From Raffaelea ambrosiae (Eukaryota > Ascomycota > Sordariomycetes > Ophiostomatales > Ophiostomataceae), in the NCBI GenBank assembly GCA_002778195.1, contig PCDI01000002.1:1210156-1274155 (forward strand): DNA of 64,000 bases. The letters run 5' to 3'. Positions 54,054 through 64,000 of this stretch are shown piece by piece (within the stretch, counting starts at the first letter, position 1; each line of letters opens with the position of its first letter). Made by a program: the position numbers and the translations under genes. The notes below the pieces were generated by a model. That model ran no database searches. It saw nothing but the letters and a program-made list of their open reading frames with translations, and was not told the origin of the DNA.

Positions 54054-56042
54054 ATGGCCACAGACATCCGGTGCGCGACCATGCACAGCCCACCACCACC
54101 CACCAGCTTGCTGGCTGCTCGCGAGCATGTCCAGAAGCTCTCGGCGCGCGACCGCGAGGCTCTCCTGCGGGCCCTCCTCGAGGAGTACGAGCAGCCGGCG
54201 GCCAGATATGCCGGCCCGTCGGACCATCTGGGCCCTCTCGACGAGCAGACGGCAGAATCAACACAGGCCGAAGACGAGGCTGCAGAAGCAAAAGACACGA
54301 TGCAGATGAATGTGCAGACAAACATGCAGACAAACTTGCAGACAAACTTGCAGACAAACTTGCAGACAAACTTGCAGACAAGCGAAGAGACCGGGCGAGG
54401 TATGTCACGCATCCGATCACCGGAAGTGCAGAGCGTTTTCGGCCGTGAGTACAAGACTGACCACCATGCCGCCTCCGCAGAGGCGCCAGCCCGTCCTCAC
54501 GGCCGCCGGGAAGTGCCGATCCGGTCCGCTTCGACAAATGCCATCCCGCCTTCCAAGTCGGCCCGCGCCAAGTCGCCCAGCAAGAGCCCAGAGCTGGCAC
54601 ACTCGGTCTCCGTCTCCTCGTCCACGTCCTCTCCCGTGCCTGTCTCGCACTTCCGCTCCAACTCTGTGTCGCAGCCCTTTATGAGCTCCATTTCTCGGCT
54701 CACCTCGAAGCCGCGCGGCTCCCACAAGAGAACCAGGTCGCTCCCCTCTCCGGATCTCCCCAAGCCAGCCACGAGAGCCACGACGGCCTCGACATCGACA
54801 CCAGCCTCCACCGCTGTCTCTACAGCCGGATCCCGGTCGCCCAGCGTTTCCGCCACGGCCCGTTTGTCATCCACTACCCGAGCGTACTGGTGTACCGTGT
54901 GTGGGGAAAAGTTTCTGCGCCGCGAAGACTGGATCAAGCACGACATTGGATGTCGATGCTCCGGTGATTTCACTGAAGAGCACCATCACCTGCTTCACCA
55001 TCGACAGCAGCAGCGTGCCTGGGCGTGCGGTTTCTGCGCTGGGTTTCTCCGGTCGCTGGAGCGCTACCACGATCATGTGGCCCTGCACTTTGAAGGCGGC
55101 AAGACCCTGGCCCACTGGCACTACGCCAACGTCATCTACGGCCTGCTGCACCAGCCCGTCATCCACGACGCGTGGAATCGCATCTGGGCTGCCCGGGTAG
55201 CTGCGCTGCCGACACACGTTCGACCCAAGGCCACCTGGTTTCCAGAAACGGACGAGCTGTCCGGCCCATCCTCCGAGCCCTCCCTGCAGGAGATGCTTGA
55301 GGTGTTCGACGCAGACGAGCAGTGTGCCGAAGCACTGGCGGCACAAGCAGAAGCATTGGCTGTCTTTGTTGTGATACCCGTGGACGACGGATCGGCGTCT
55401 GCACCAACAGCTTCCACTTCTGCCAATGCAGAATCGCCACCGAGAAAAGCTGAAAAGCCGAAAGGCGTCAAGGCAATAGAATCTCGACCAAAAGACCACC
55501 AGCCAACTAGCCAGCCAAGTACGTCCACAAAGTCAGCGACTGCTCCTTCAGCGACACCCGCATCGGCACCACGTCATCGAAAGATTCAAAAAAAGAGCTA
55601 CCCTCGGAGCCCGCCGAGAAACTCGTTGATCGTGTTTCGATCCCGGTCCTGCCCCCACAGTAACCCAGCCGACCAGTCCAGTGCTGCCAGCGCGTCAGCC
55701 TCAAAGAAACAGAACAAGCACGACTCGCCGCCCCTGTCGCAGGCATCACCCCCGAATACATCGCCAAAGCGATTCTCGAATCTCAGCCACTGGTCGGACC
55801 GGCCGTTGCCACCCTTGGCGATGACGGCTTCGCCAAACTCTCTTCCCCTGACCCCGACGTCGAAGGCCAGGCTCCAGTCCCAAGGCATTGCATCGGTTGA
55901 GCTTCACAGCGCGAATGCACTTCACCACGTACCAAGCGCGAGGCATCACCTCAATATGGACCACCCCAACGAGTGGAACAGCGTGGCCACGACAATGGTG
56001 GAAGACATGGCACAAGCACACGCGGCTCGGATTGCAGCGTGA
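54054..56042 (+). CDS. C2H2 zinc-finger protein with LQTN tandem repeat
   Basis: A single exon of 662 residues. Near the N-terminus is a helical stretch (LSARDREALLRALLEEYEQP), then six tandem four-residue units (VQTN, MQTN, LQTN) encoded by a 12-bp repeat at 54312-54383. A long Ser/Thr/Pro/Arg-rich region follows. The zinc-finger unit is around residues 280-300: WCTVCGEKFLRREDWIKHDIGC. A second finger-like motif is WACGFCAGFLRSLERYHDHVALHFEGG, followed by LAHWHYANVIYGLLHQPVIHDAW. This arrangement is familiar from Pezizomycotina proteins of unknown targets, usually presumed nuclear DNA-binding. The C-terminus is disordered with a basic KIQKKSYPRSPPRN patch. I do not recognise a named orthologue. 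Confidence 0.82.
   Translation: MATDIRCATMHSPPPPTSLLAAREHVQKLSARDREALLRALLEEYEQPAARYAGPSDHLGPLDEQTAESTQAEDEAAEAKDTMQMNVQTNMQTNLQTNLQTNLQTNLQTSEETGRGMSRIRSPEVQSVFGREYKTDHHAASAEAPARPHGRREVPIRSASTNAIPPSKSARAKSPSKSPELAHSVSVSSSTSSPVPVSHFRSNSVSQPFMSSISRLTSKPRGSHKRTRSLPSPDLPKPATRATTASTSTPASTAVSTAGSRSPSVSATARLSSTTRAYWCTVCGEKFLRREDWIKHDIGCRCSGDFTEEHHHLLHHRQQQRAWACGFCAGFLRSLERYHDHVALHFEGGKTLAHWHYANVIYGLLHQPVIHDAWNRIWAARVAALPTHVRPKATWFPETDELSGPSSEPSLQEMLEVFDADEQCAEALAAQAEALAVFVVIPVDDGSASAPTASTSANAESPPRKAEKPKGVKAIESRPKDHQPTSQPSTSTKSATAPSATPASAPRHRKIQKKSYPRSPPRNSLIVFRSRSCPHSNPADQSSAASASASKKQNKHDSPPLSQASPPNTSPKRFSNLSHWSDRPLPPLAMTASPNSLPLTPTSKARLQSQGIASVELHSANALHHVPSARHHLNMDHPNEWNSVATTMVEDMAQAHAARIAA
54312..54383 (+). 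repeat. 12-bp in-frame tandem repeat, six units
   Basis: Unit (T/A/G)TGCAGACAAAC is repeated six times, the last ending AGC. It encodes a polar Gln-Thr-Asn run. Confidence 0.95.
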
Positions 56043-56807
56043 TGCCCATATTCACCTGCGACTTTGGAAAACTGGTCCTCGGCGCCCCTTTTCTTTCTTC
56101 AGTCTGTCTCTCTTCCCCGTCAACAGGCGACGGGTGGCAGAGACACCCTCTTGTGCCAAGTCTCGACAACAGATCAAGCGGCTGGGCAAACGGGAGATGT
56201 GATTCTTGCTTTTTACCAGCTTCGGTTGCGAATGTGTGTATGGACTTCACATTCTGTCCTTCTCATATTTATGGCGGTTTATTGGGAGCAGCTCTCTCGG
56301 CGACGGAAGTTCTACCCCCCCCTTTCTACGTCTCGAAGATTAGCCAAAAAAAATAGATTGCTCGTGGTCACCCATATCTTCTGTTCTTCCTATCTGCCCT
56401 TTTTTTCTTTTTTCGAGAAGCACCATTTAGCCATTCATAACCTCTGGATCATTTTCTGCACCACTCATTATCCCGAACGGGAGCCAGACCTGGCCAAGGA
56501 GGGAGCAAAAAAAATGTCTCTCATAGCCGGGTAGAGAGAGAGGGAGAGATTGGCCTTGTTTTCCCATCTAAACCACAGAGCCGAGCATACCTTCGGTGCC
56601 TGGCTCTTTCTAATGTTTATTTTCCTTCCTTTTTTCTCCCTTTTTCTCTTTTTTTCTTCTTTTCTTTTTTTTTTCTTTTCTTTTTTTTTTCCCTCTCTGA
56701 AACTGGCGGCAACCTTGACATTGATTTTCGATCTTCTTTGTGCCTTCACGAGGCTTAATTTGTCTCTACAACTTTTGAGCACGGGTTTCCACAGACCTCC
56801 ATCCGAC
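56043..56807. other. Intergenic region with strong CT tract upstream of the SMP-30-like gene
   Basis: Almost pure T/C stretch at 56620-56695, the kind often seen just upstream of transcription starts in filamentous fungi. No gene is seen. Confidence 0.65.
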
Positions 56808-57692
56808 ATGGTTCAGTTCAATACCCTGAGGGCAGGCAGCTTGCTCTTGTCTCTCCTAGCTGTCCCGCCAACATGGGCTGGCGTTGTGGACCATCGGCAG
56901 TCAGCCGCAACACAGGTGGTCCGCCTGGCCTCCGTCGAGAACCTGGCCGTGCGCAGCAACGGACAGATTCTGGCGACCAATATGAACAGCGCCAACTTGT
57001 ATGGCGTCGATGCGGTGGCCAAGACATCCACCACGGCCGTGGGCGTGACAGGCGCCACTGGCCTCAGCGGGATTGGCGAGGTCACGCCTGACGTCTTTGC
57101 CGTCATCGGGGGCAAGGGCATCTACAGGGTCGATTTTACTGGCAGCAGCCCCAAGGCATCGCTCGTCAAGCAGATCAAGGAGGCCAGCAACCTCAACGGC
57201 CTGGCCGTGTTCAACAACGACACCGTGCTGGTGGCCGACGCGGGCAAAGGCAGCGTGTACCGCTTCAGCATGTCGACGGGCGACTACGAGTCGGTTCTCA
57301 GCGACCCCACCATGGCGCCCTCAGGCGGCATCCCCTTCGGCATCGACGGCATCAAGTACAAGGACGGCGTTGTGTGGTACACCAACATCTTCAAGAACTC
57401 GTTTCACAAGGTGTCCGTGGACCCCACAACAGCCAAGGCGACGGGCGCTGTCGTCACGCTGTGGACCAACCTGATGGGCGACGACCTCTGCTTCGGGCCA
57501 AATGGCAAGATCTACGTGGCCACCAACAGCCGGAACTCGGTCGTCGAGGTGGACCCGGCTGTGGGCAAGCCGACAGCCGTCGCGTCGGTGTCGGGCTCCA
57601 CATCTTGCGGCTTTGGTCGGACGGACAAGGACAAGGATGTTCTGTACGTGGGAGGAGGCAGCGGCATCTTTGCGCAGACCGTCAAATTGTAA
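56808..57692 (+). CDS. Secreted SMP-30/gluconolactonase-like beta-propeller protein
   Basis: A single exon of 294 residues. An N-terminal signal peptide is seen (MVQFNTLRAGSLLLSLLAVP, cleavage near AGVVDH). The rest consists of repeated beta-blade units with the motif [NL-x-V-x-x-NG-x-I-x-A-T/x-N], for example LAVRSNGQILATNMNSANLY, LNGLAVFNNDTVLVADAGKG, GIDGIKYKDGVVWYTNIFKN and DDLCFGPNGKIYVATNSRNS. The pattern matches the six-bladed SMP-30/gluconolaconase/LRE-like fold, a calcium-dependent lactonase and esterase superfamily. The fungal secreted branch has no well-established substrate. Homologues occur in some metabolite gene clusters, but no such cluster is visible here. Three TAGTTAGTCC copies lie just after the stop. 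Confidence 0.87.
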   Translation: MVQFNTLRAGSLLLSLLAVPPTWAGVVDHRQSAATQVVRLASVENLAVRSNGQILATNMNSANLYGVDAVAKTSTTAVGVTGATGLSGIGEVTPDVFAVIGGKGIYRVDFTGSSPKASLVKQIKEASNLNGLAVFNNDTVLVADAGKGSVYRFSMSTGDYESVLSDPTMAPSGGIPFGIDGIKYKDGVVWYTNIFKNSFHKVSVDPTTAKATGAVVTLWTNLMGDDLCFGPNGKIYVATNSRNSVVEVDPAVGKPTAVASVSGSTSCGFGRTDKDKDVLYVGGGSGIFAQTVKL

Positions 57693-58030
57693 GGTGGTAG
57701 TTAGTCCTAGTTAGTCCTAGTTAGTCCGAAGAAGGGCTGGGTAGGCAATGCTCTTGGGTATTAGGTTGCTATGTAAGTCTAGGCCCGTGAGAGAGAAGAA
57801 AAGTTGCTTAGGATGAGAGGCGTGTGCCCAGGCAGCCACGCACAGCATGTAACTAGCTAGAGACAGAACAAACAGGTTACGTGACCAAGACAGAATTTGC
57901 CCATGTTTCCCCGTACCGACACATTAAGACCTCCCCTGACTCCCCGTACTCGAATGCCAACTCCGGCTTCATGCCCAAAAACAAATCGAAGGGAAAAATG
58001 AGTGGGGGTGAGGGGGGGGGGGGTGAGACG
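57693..58030. other. Convergent intergenic region with 10-bp tandem repeat and G-run
   Basis: Holds the repeat at 57698-57727 and a run of about 12 G ending near 58023, immediately after the opposing gene's stop codon. No gene is seen. Confidence 0.65.
57698..57727. repeat. 10-bp tandem repeat, three copies
   Basis: TAGTTAGTCC, three perfect copies, starts five bases after the stop codon of the SMP-30-like gene. Confidence 0.9.
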
Positions 58031-58830
58031 TCACCGCGGCGACGGTCCTGCTTCCGGGTAATAGGTGTCAGGCTGCGGCGCTTCTAGTGGTGCTGCTGGA
58101 CGCACCGCCTGTGGCGGCACAGGCTGAGATATATCTGGGGTTCCATTGTGCTCACCACCACCTCCGCTTTCCATGCTACCTGAAACACTCCGATTGGACC
58201 TGCGGAGCTTGTGCAGCTTTTCGGGCTTGCCTTTGCTCGTCTTGTCTGTGCTCGCCGCTGCAGACGCCAAAGCTTCTTGTGTCTTTTCAGACGTGTCAGG
58301 TTTTCCGGGTTTGTCAGGTTTTGTGGGATCTTCGCCAGTCTTTCTGTCAACGACATCTCCTCCCGTGTCGTCGATCGTCTCTGTTGCTGTGCCGTCGTTG
58401 TTATTGGCCACCACTGCCGTCTCGTCTATCTTGTCCGTTTTGGGTGCCAGCTGGTTGGGCGCGAAAAAGAAGAAAATGCCAAAGAAGCAGCGGTTCAGGA
58501 TGTAGATGATTGCCCGGATAAGCTGGTAGATCTTGTAGGCATTTTGAAAGAAGGTCAGAACCTGGGCTGCAAGGGGCAAAAGAAGAAAAACTCGAGTCAG
58601 TCAATCAATCAGACGGGAAGAAGACGTCACACAACACAGCCAACCAGACACGATCAAAGCCCAACGATCCAAGACCATTTCGAGGATCGTGAGAATTTGA
58701 TTTCCTGATACGACTTACCACATCTAGACGAGGGTGGTGGCGGGCTGCCAGGTGCCTTTTGCTCGGGTTGGGCTGTGGCCTTGTCTGCTGCGGTCACGTC
58801 CTTGTCTGTCATTGTCGTGGCTGGCTCCAT
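58031..58830 (-). CDS. Small single-span membrane protein of unknown function
   Basis: Two exons (58830-58719 and 58566-58031) give 215 residues. Exon 1 encodes a Pro/Ala/Thr-rich N-terminus (MEPATTMTDKDVTAADK). After the GTAAGT intron comes a hydrophobic segment, AQVLTFFQNAYKIYQLIRAI then IYILNRCFFGIFFFFAPNQL, about residues 38-77. It probably spans or inserts in a membrane. The C-terminal ~140 residues are polar and disordered, with many Asp, Thr, Pro and Lys. No family is recognised. An upstream in-frame ATG at 58971 would extend the N-terminus, but the extension lacks protein character. The coherent splicing and phase support a real gene. Convergent with the SMP-30-like gene. Confidence 0.6.
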
Positions 58831-61800
58831 TTGGTCGGCTTTGATATCTATGATGTATAAGGTCTGGTGCAGGAAAATCTCAATCATGGCATTGTTTACG
58901 AAATGAACTGTTTGTCTCTTGTCCCCAAAGACGGCTGGTCGCTCCTTCCTCAGCAGGACGCTTCCTTCCATCAGTCCCAGGCTTGCAACTTCCCTTCGCT
59001 CTGGATTTTTCTCGGAGCTATTGCTCCTTCCTCCTCTGTATATTTGTTCCTTCCCTTTGTTACAAGATCGCGCCTTCCCTCTTTTTGTTCCTCTCCCCTA
59101 ATCTAGAACCACTCCTTCCTTTTGATGTCTATTGTTTTTCCACGGCATGCACAACTGCAACTATCGTTCGATCTTGCTCCTTCCCAGTCATCACGGAACC
59201 TTTCTTGATGTTCACCAAAATCCCTTCAACCATAATCTACTATCAATCACACAACAAGGTGATCGCGACACCACGTTTCCACCGTCTGTTCGGCATCTGA
59301 CGACTAGCATTTCTCACTCCCCTAGCGGTTTCTGGCGAGCGAACCAGCGTGCCCTGCCCGTGTCACATCGTATCGCCCCGTATCAGACCTGTCCATCCAA
59401 CTCCACTGTTCCTGTTCTTCTGCCCAAACTCGGTAACGTCCCGCGGCCGCCAGCGCCGTCTTTCCGAGGGCTGACGATTTTCACATCGAAACCCCATTCA
59501 CACAGGGGAATGGTTTCCATCTTGCAGCTCATACTCTGCCGCTGCCCCAATCCGGAAAGACGATCACAGACCCTGAGTGCCTGCCACGTCTCCACATCCC
59601 ATTTCCCGCGCGCACTTGCGGCAGTCTGCATTCGCCGCCAAGGGTGCCCACAGGGCGAGCTGCTGCAGAAGCCAGAGATTCCTGCCGAGGAACTGTTGAG
59701 GAACGCAAGGGCGTGCGAACCCCCTTCCGAAGCCACGCGAACACGCACACATATACTATCTACACACACAGAGACTTGCCGCGTGAGCTGGAAAGGCGAG
59801 ATCCGTCCCGAGCTACCGGAGAAATAAAATAGGACGGCCGACTCCTGCAGGTCCACACACGCGCTCCACTCCCTTGTCGACCTTGTTCAGTGTTACCGAC
59901 GTGGCTGAGACGAGAGCCTCTGCAAGCCGCCAGGCGAAGGAATGGAAGGAAACGCACCAAGGCACGATTGCACAAACACATCTCTAAGCTAGTTGTCTGG
60001 CAAGCAAAAAAGGATGAGCCACAAGACCGGGAAAATGCCTCATCGGCGCACAATGACAACTCATCTGGTACCAGACTTGCGATCATCGGGGTCCGTCACA
60101 AATGCGACCCGTCTTCCCCGGGGGGCATGTTGACAAAAGTCAATGGAACAGAGGCAGGGGGATTTTAGTTCCCTCCACATCTCGGCCTCTGGAAGAGCGG
60201 AAAGAAACACTTGCCCGGAGAACTGCCGGGAGTTGCAGGCCTCTGGCATGCGCAGTGTGGACAAATACACACCACTGCATGCGAGTATCTGAGATACAAA
60301 GCCTGTTTTCGACGTTCCCGGCTCTCAGCCCACCCCTGCCTGCTGAAGAATGAAGTCAGCACCGCCGTCACTAGTTAAATGGAACATTGACCACAAACCC
60401 CTGCAACCTTAGCCTGGTTTGGGGTCTATTTCCACGCGGAGGACCCATCGTGTGAGTTCCCGCCAGGCTTTCGGGGTCCTGGATCTCCCGGATCCTCTGG
60501 GTCCTTTGGGTTTTCTGGGTTCTTCTGAGTTCTCGGGGTCTTCGACGAGTAGGTCATCGACTTATTCTGGGCATGGTTATTCGTGGCCTCCTAGACTAGG
60601 GAGTCTGCTAGAGTCTCCTTCGGCCTGTCCCTTGGGATTTCTTGGGTCTCGCCCGGATCCACTGAGATCCACTGGGGTGTGCGCCACCAGGACCTTTCGG
60701 TACGCTGTAATATTTTGACGCTATCGACCATATCTCATAAAACCGTATCGCACGCGAGAAGAGAGATATGACCTCGGCGCGTTCTTCTTTTGGTGTGCGG
60801 CCAGTTCATCTCGCCAACGGCATCGGGACGGCCCTTGCAACTTTCCCATGGCAACAAGAAAAAGTCTCATCAGTGCCCAATCGGAGCCACTGCATTGTGT
60901 GGTTGCTTCCGGTGCTTGATGGGTCTGTTGTGCATACGAGTACATAGTATATGCTGTCATTTTCTATGGGCTTTCTATGTCCAGAGAGGCATTCCCACGG
61001 ATTTCCCAGCACCGTCTTCGCCAACCACTTCCACGCTTTTGCGCGGAGATGCGACAGCTCGCTAATGGACGGGGCGTAACTACATAGGATATGCAGGGAA
61101 GATGCAAGCCAACCCAACATGCCACCCTTGCCTGTTCTCGCTCTGGCAAGATGCCGCCATTTTGCGACACCTCATATTTTGCCGCCTGGCTGTCATTCGA
61201 ATATAATTGATTCGCTGCGGCTTCCAATTACACATAAGGGGAACCGAAGCAGCGGACCACGCGAGACGAAGAAGGGCCAGGAATGAATGAGAGCGGAAGA
61301 AAAGCAAAAAGACGGTCAAGTGGTTCAGCCACTAATACTACCTCTCCTATTGCGATTTGCCTTGGAAGAGGCAAGATCCAAACCACCGCCTTTCTGACAC
61401 GACTAGCCCCATCGACTTTTCCTGTTCTAGGAACAGCGTCCGCTCCCGCTAGCCACCCGTCATGTTAGCTAACCAGCCTCCCAGCTGGGCGGTAAACTTT
61501 TCCCATGGTTTCGGTGCCCATCTCCCTGCTGCTGTCAGACAGCCGTCCGCCGTGCCAAGTTTGTGGTCGTGATTCGGTATAATCGTATCGGACTGTGTAC
61601 AATTTTGTGTTCTTTCTCCACGCGGTGAGAATGAAGTGAGAACTAAGAGACATGTATGAAGAGAGTGCAATCGGCTAATATACTTAAAGGAATGCTGTCG
61701 CGGTCAAGATGTTTTTATCTTGTATGCCATGGGCGTATGCATCTTGCCTGCTGCATATGTGCTAACTAGTTACTAGATGAAGTAGTTCCTTCATGCAGGC

Positions 61801-64000
61801 AGATGGACCGAGAACGAGGTAGGCAGCGTGACGGGCAGTGTGTCACGCAAGCCAAAGCGATGAATTGAAAGCTGGAAACAGACACGACGGACAGACATCC
61901 GGCCCAGTCCCCTGTCGTGGTGAGATACCTGGGACACGCACAAACTGCGCTTTTCTGGTCCTGCCCCCCCCAATCGCCCGCCCAGTCGAATATCCTACTG
62001 ATGCTAACTGGTTACTATGGATTGGACCTCTACCTGGTCAACCTCCCCAGTCTCTCCTCGCTTGGCCCGACCGTCCATCGCGGATTACAGCCCCCGGCAG
62101 GTGGAGGTAGCAGTCTCCGGAAAAGGGCCGTCAGCCGACAATCTCTCGCAAGACAATGCAGAGGTGACAGGCCACGAGAAGAGCCTTCGGGGATGAGGAC
62201 GTACATCCCAGTGTACACAGTTCTGGGAGCCTCCGTGGTGCCTCTGTGCGTGCGGCGAGCACGGGTACCATTGTACATGCACACGATCCTTTGGCCCTCC
62301 CCCCCCCCGCACCGACTAGGGGAACAGATCCGGACTAGGGACAGCCAGCCAGTCGTCAGTGCTGGGCACATATCGTGTCCGTCCATCTTGCTGTAAGCGA
62401 CACCCCTCTGTTCGCCAAAACGGGCTGCCGGCAACCCTGGAACGCCGAATTTTGAGAAGAAAAAAAGAAAAAACTTAAAAAAAATCAATACAATTTCATT
62501 AGGCCAAGCAGGCTAGCCAGTAACTAACCATGGGATCTGGTCAGAGAAGCAGCGAAACGCACCAGTGGCTCTAGCGTGACGTTTTACTCACACTCCTCGT
62601 CGTCTTCCCGTCCAGGGACCCACGCAACTACGACAGTGCTACGCTCTGGGCCGTTGTCCGTCCACGAGCCCAAGCTTTCCATACCGTCGGGAATTGTCTG
62701 GGAGCTAGGCTGTGCTTTTTCTCCAGCGTCCCCCGAAAGAGCCAGCCATGCCTGCTACGGTGCATCTTACTAACCAGAGCGCACATTATCTCACAAAAAC
62801 TCACGAGACGGCACAGAGGGCCACTAAAGGGTGCTGATGGGATCTGGATGACGACGATGGGCGCAGAGAGCGGGGTGTGCATGAGAAGAGCTGCAGAGTG
62901 AGGCACAACAAACTAGACCCCGAGGAGAGGGGGGCGGGAAGGGAGGGGGAAAGCCCGCGCCGGGCAATCCTGGGAAGCCGAAGAGAAAGCTGAAGAAAAT
63001 TTCATCAGAGGCGGATCCAGAGAGGGGAGAGACGAGAGAGACGCCTCTCTGAGGCGTCTCCTAGCAGCTCTTACTGTGGACTGTGCGTGTGAGAGATGAG
63101 GCGCATTGTGGGGCCCTGTGCTGTGCAAGCTGCAGGCCAACTGCCTGGCAGCAGGGAATAACTAGACCACACGATAAAACTAGCAGCAGCTCGGCCTTGG
63201 TGCTTTTTGTCTATGCTATTTTGGCTCTGGTCTCACCCCCCTCCTCCTTCCTCTCTCGACAGGCAAAGCCGCCAAAAGACAAAGACGCTGCAGACACCCC
63301 TGGTCAAACCAACAATTCTGCTGCCTGGTTTCTGGACGTGTTGGCTAAGCCGACTGGGCCGTATCCCGGCTGGCACCTCTCGGAAAGATGGGAGGAAGGT
63401 GCATGGATAGAGTGCTATCGCTTTACTACTCGTACTATCTACGTGCACAAGCAAGCACGATGAACGAAAGCTAACCCGAATGCTGAGCTTTGCCAATAGC
63501 TTCAACTCGATGCCGCGCTAGGCCGTCGCACCCAGCAAATGCCACCACTGGTGCTCTGGCGTGCGGGTGTGCGGGTGCTATGTTGCGTCTAGTCAATGTC
63601 CACGCGCTCCAATGCGCCTGGTATGTATCATCACCGTGTATCCTACCATCGCCATGCACCATCACCATGTACCATCACCATGTACCATCACCATGTACCA
63701 TTACCACACCCCCATTCTGCTTTCTTTGCCACGCTCTCCTGCGCGCTGTCTTCAGCTGCTTCGTATCCATGGTCTTTCGCTTTTGCCATGTCTGACCAAG
63801 TCTGGTTCTAGTTCTGCTTGCCAGCCAATCCGCAGGGCAAGGTCGGACAGGGTCTAGATGTGGCCTGCCGGACTACCAGCCAGTTAGATCGGCATGGTGG
63901 CCTCCTTGGTGCCCTTCTCCGACTCGCTTGTTTTATATGACAAGTCATGATGCCGTTCGTCTCAGCAGCTCAGCCTGGCGCTCCTTGTACACGCACCCCC
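58831..64000. other. 5.2 kb without a supported gene
   Basis: Both strands were read. The open frames here (longest about 230 codons at 59132-59827) are low-complexity or lack motifs, codon pattern and splice partners. The stretch contains a degenerate CTGGGTTCTT-type repeat at about 60470-60545, a perfect 13-bp repeat at 63661-63699 and several C- or G-runs. It may hold noncoding transcripts or fully decayed sequence. I see no transposon ends or reverse-transcriptase motifs. Confidence 0.55.
63661..63699. repeat. 13-bp tandem repeat, three perfect copies
   Basis: ATCACCATGTACC, three perfect head-to-tail copies, with degenerate copies on both sides (about 63625-63712). Confidence 0.9.

Noticed and set aside
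59132..59827. 231-codon plus-strand frame
   Set aside because: It reads as random Ser/His/Pro-rich sequence with no motif. Open frames exist in other phases at the same place.

Overview
This is a 64 kb window from the nuclear genome of a filamentous ascomycete (Pezizomycotina). The spliced gene set and extracellular protein families suggest a Sordariomycete, but I cannot name the species. The evidence for a fungus is the many 45-170 nt introns with GTAAGT/GTATGT-type donors and CTAAC/CTGAC branch sites, CT-rich leaders, multi-exon secreted enzymes, a Zn2Cys6 regulator, three major-facilitator (MFS) loci, and single-copy fungal housekeeping genes (SRPK-type kinase, IWS1, BRL1, MCP1). I rebuilt exon structures by hand from splice signals, reading-frame phase and family conservation. 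Intact models add up to whole codons, but no RNA evidence was available.

Left part (1-22 kb): a partial MCP1-type mitochondrial membrane protein runs off the left edge. Then come a secreted tyrosinase, a small membrane protein, a zinc-free enoyl reductase with a frame break, and an NAPE-PLD-like metallo-hydrolase. A secretory block follows: a Ser/Ala/Lys-rich secreted protein, a Nis1-family effector-like protein and a secreted S10 serine carboxypeptidase. After it are a PF04199 cyclase/amidohydrolase, a decayed and truncated MFS transporter, and a DUF4419 protein with a secretory N-terminus.

Middle (22-33 kb): a conserved nuclear core. An SRPK/dsk1 SR-protein kinase has a very long CT-rich leader and a 1.66 kb first intron. 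It converges on the transcription elongation factor IWS1/SPN1, which is divergent from the nuclear-envelope and pore-biogenesis factor BRL1.

Right part (33-64 kb): a NIT4/NirA-like Zn2Cys6 factor with a 27-glutamine run is followed in the same direction by an MFS transporter and a seven-helix rhodopsin-like receptor. Next are a coiled-coil protein, an intron-containing tRNA (probably Thr-UGU), an EthD-domain protein, a second intact MFS transporter (siderophore/Tri12 type), a kinase-like protein, a C2H2 zinc-finger protein with a 12-nt in-frame repeat, a secreted SMP-30-like beta-propeller and a small membrane protein. The last 5 kb hold no gene I can support.

I found no secondary-metabolite backbone enzyme, no transposase or reverse transcriptase, no CRISPR array and no recognisable defence system. 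The most interesting points are the two genes in decay, the giant CT-rich intron of the SRPK gene, the unusually long tRNA intron, the regulator-transporter-receptor run, and several 10-21 nt tandem repeats, some inside proteins.
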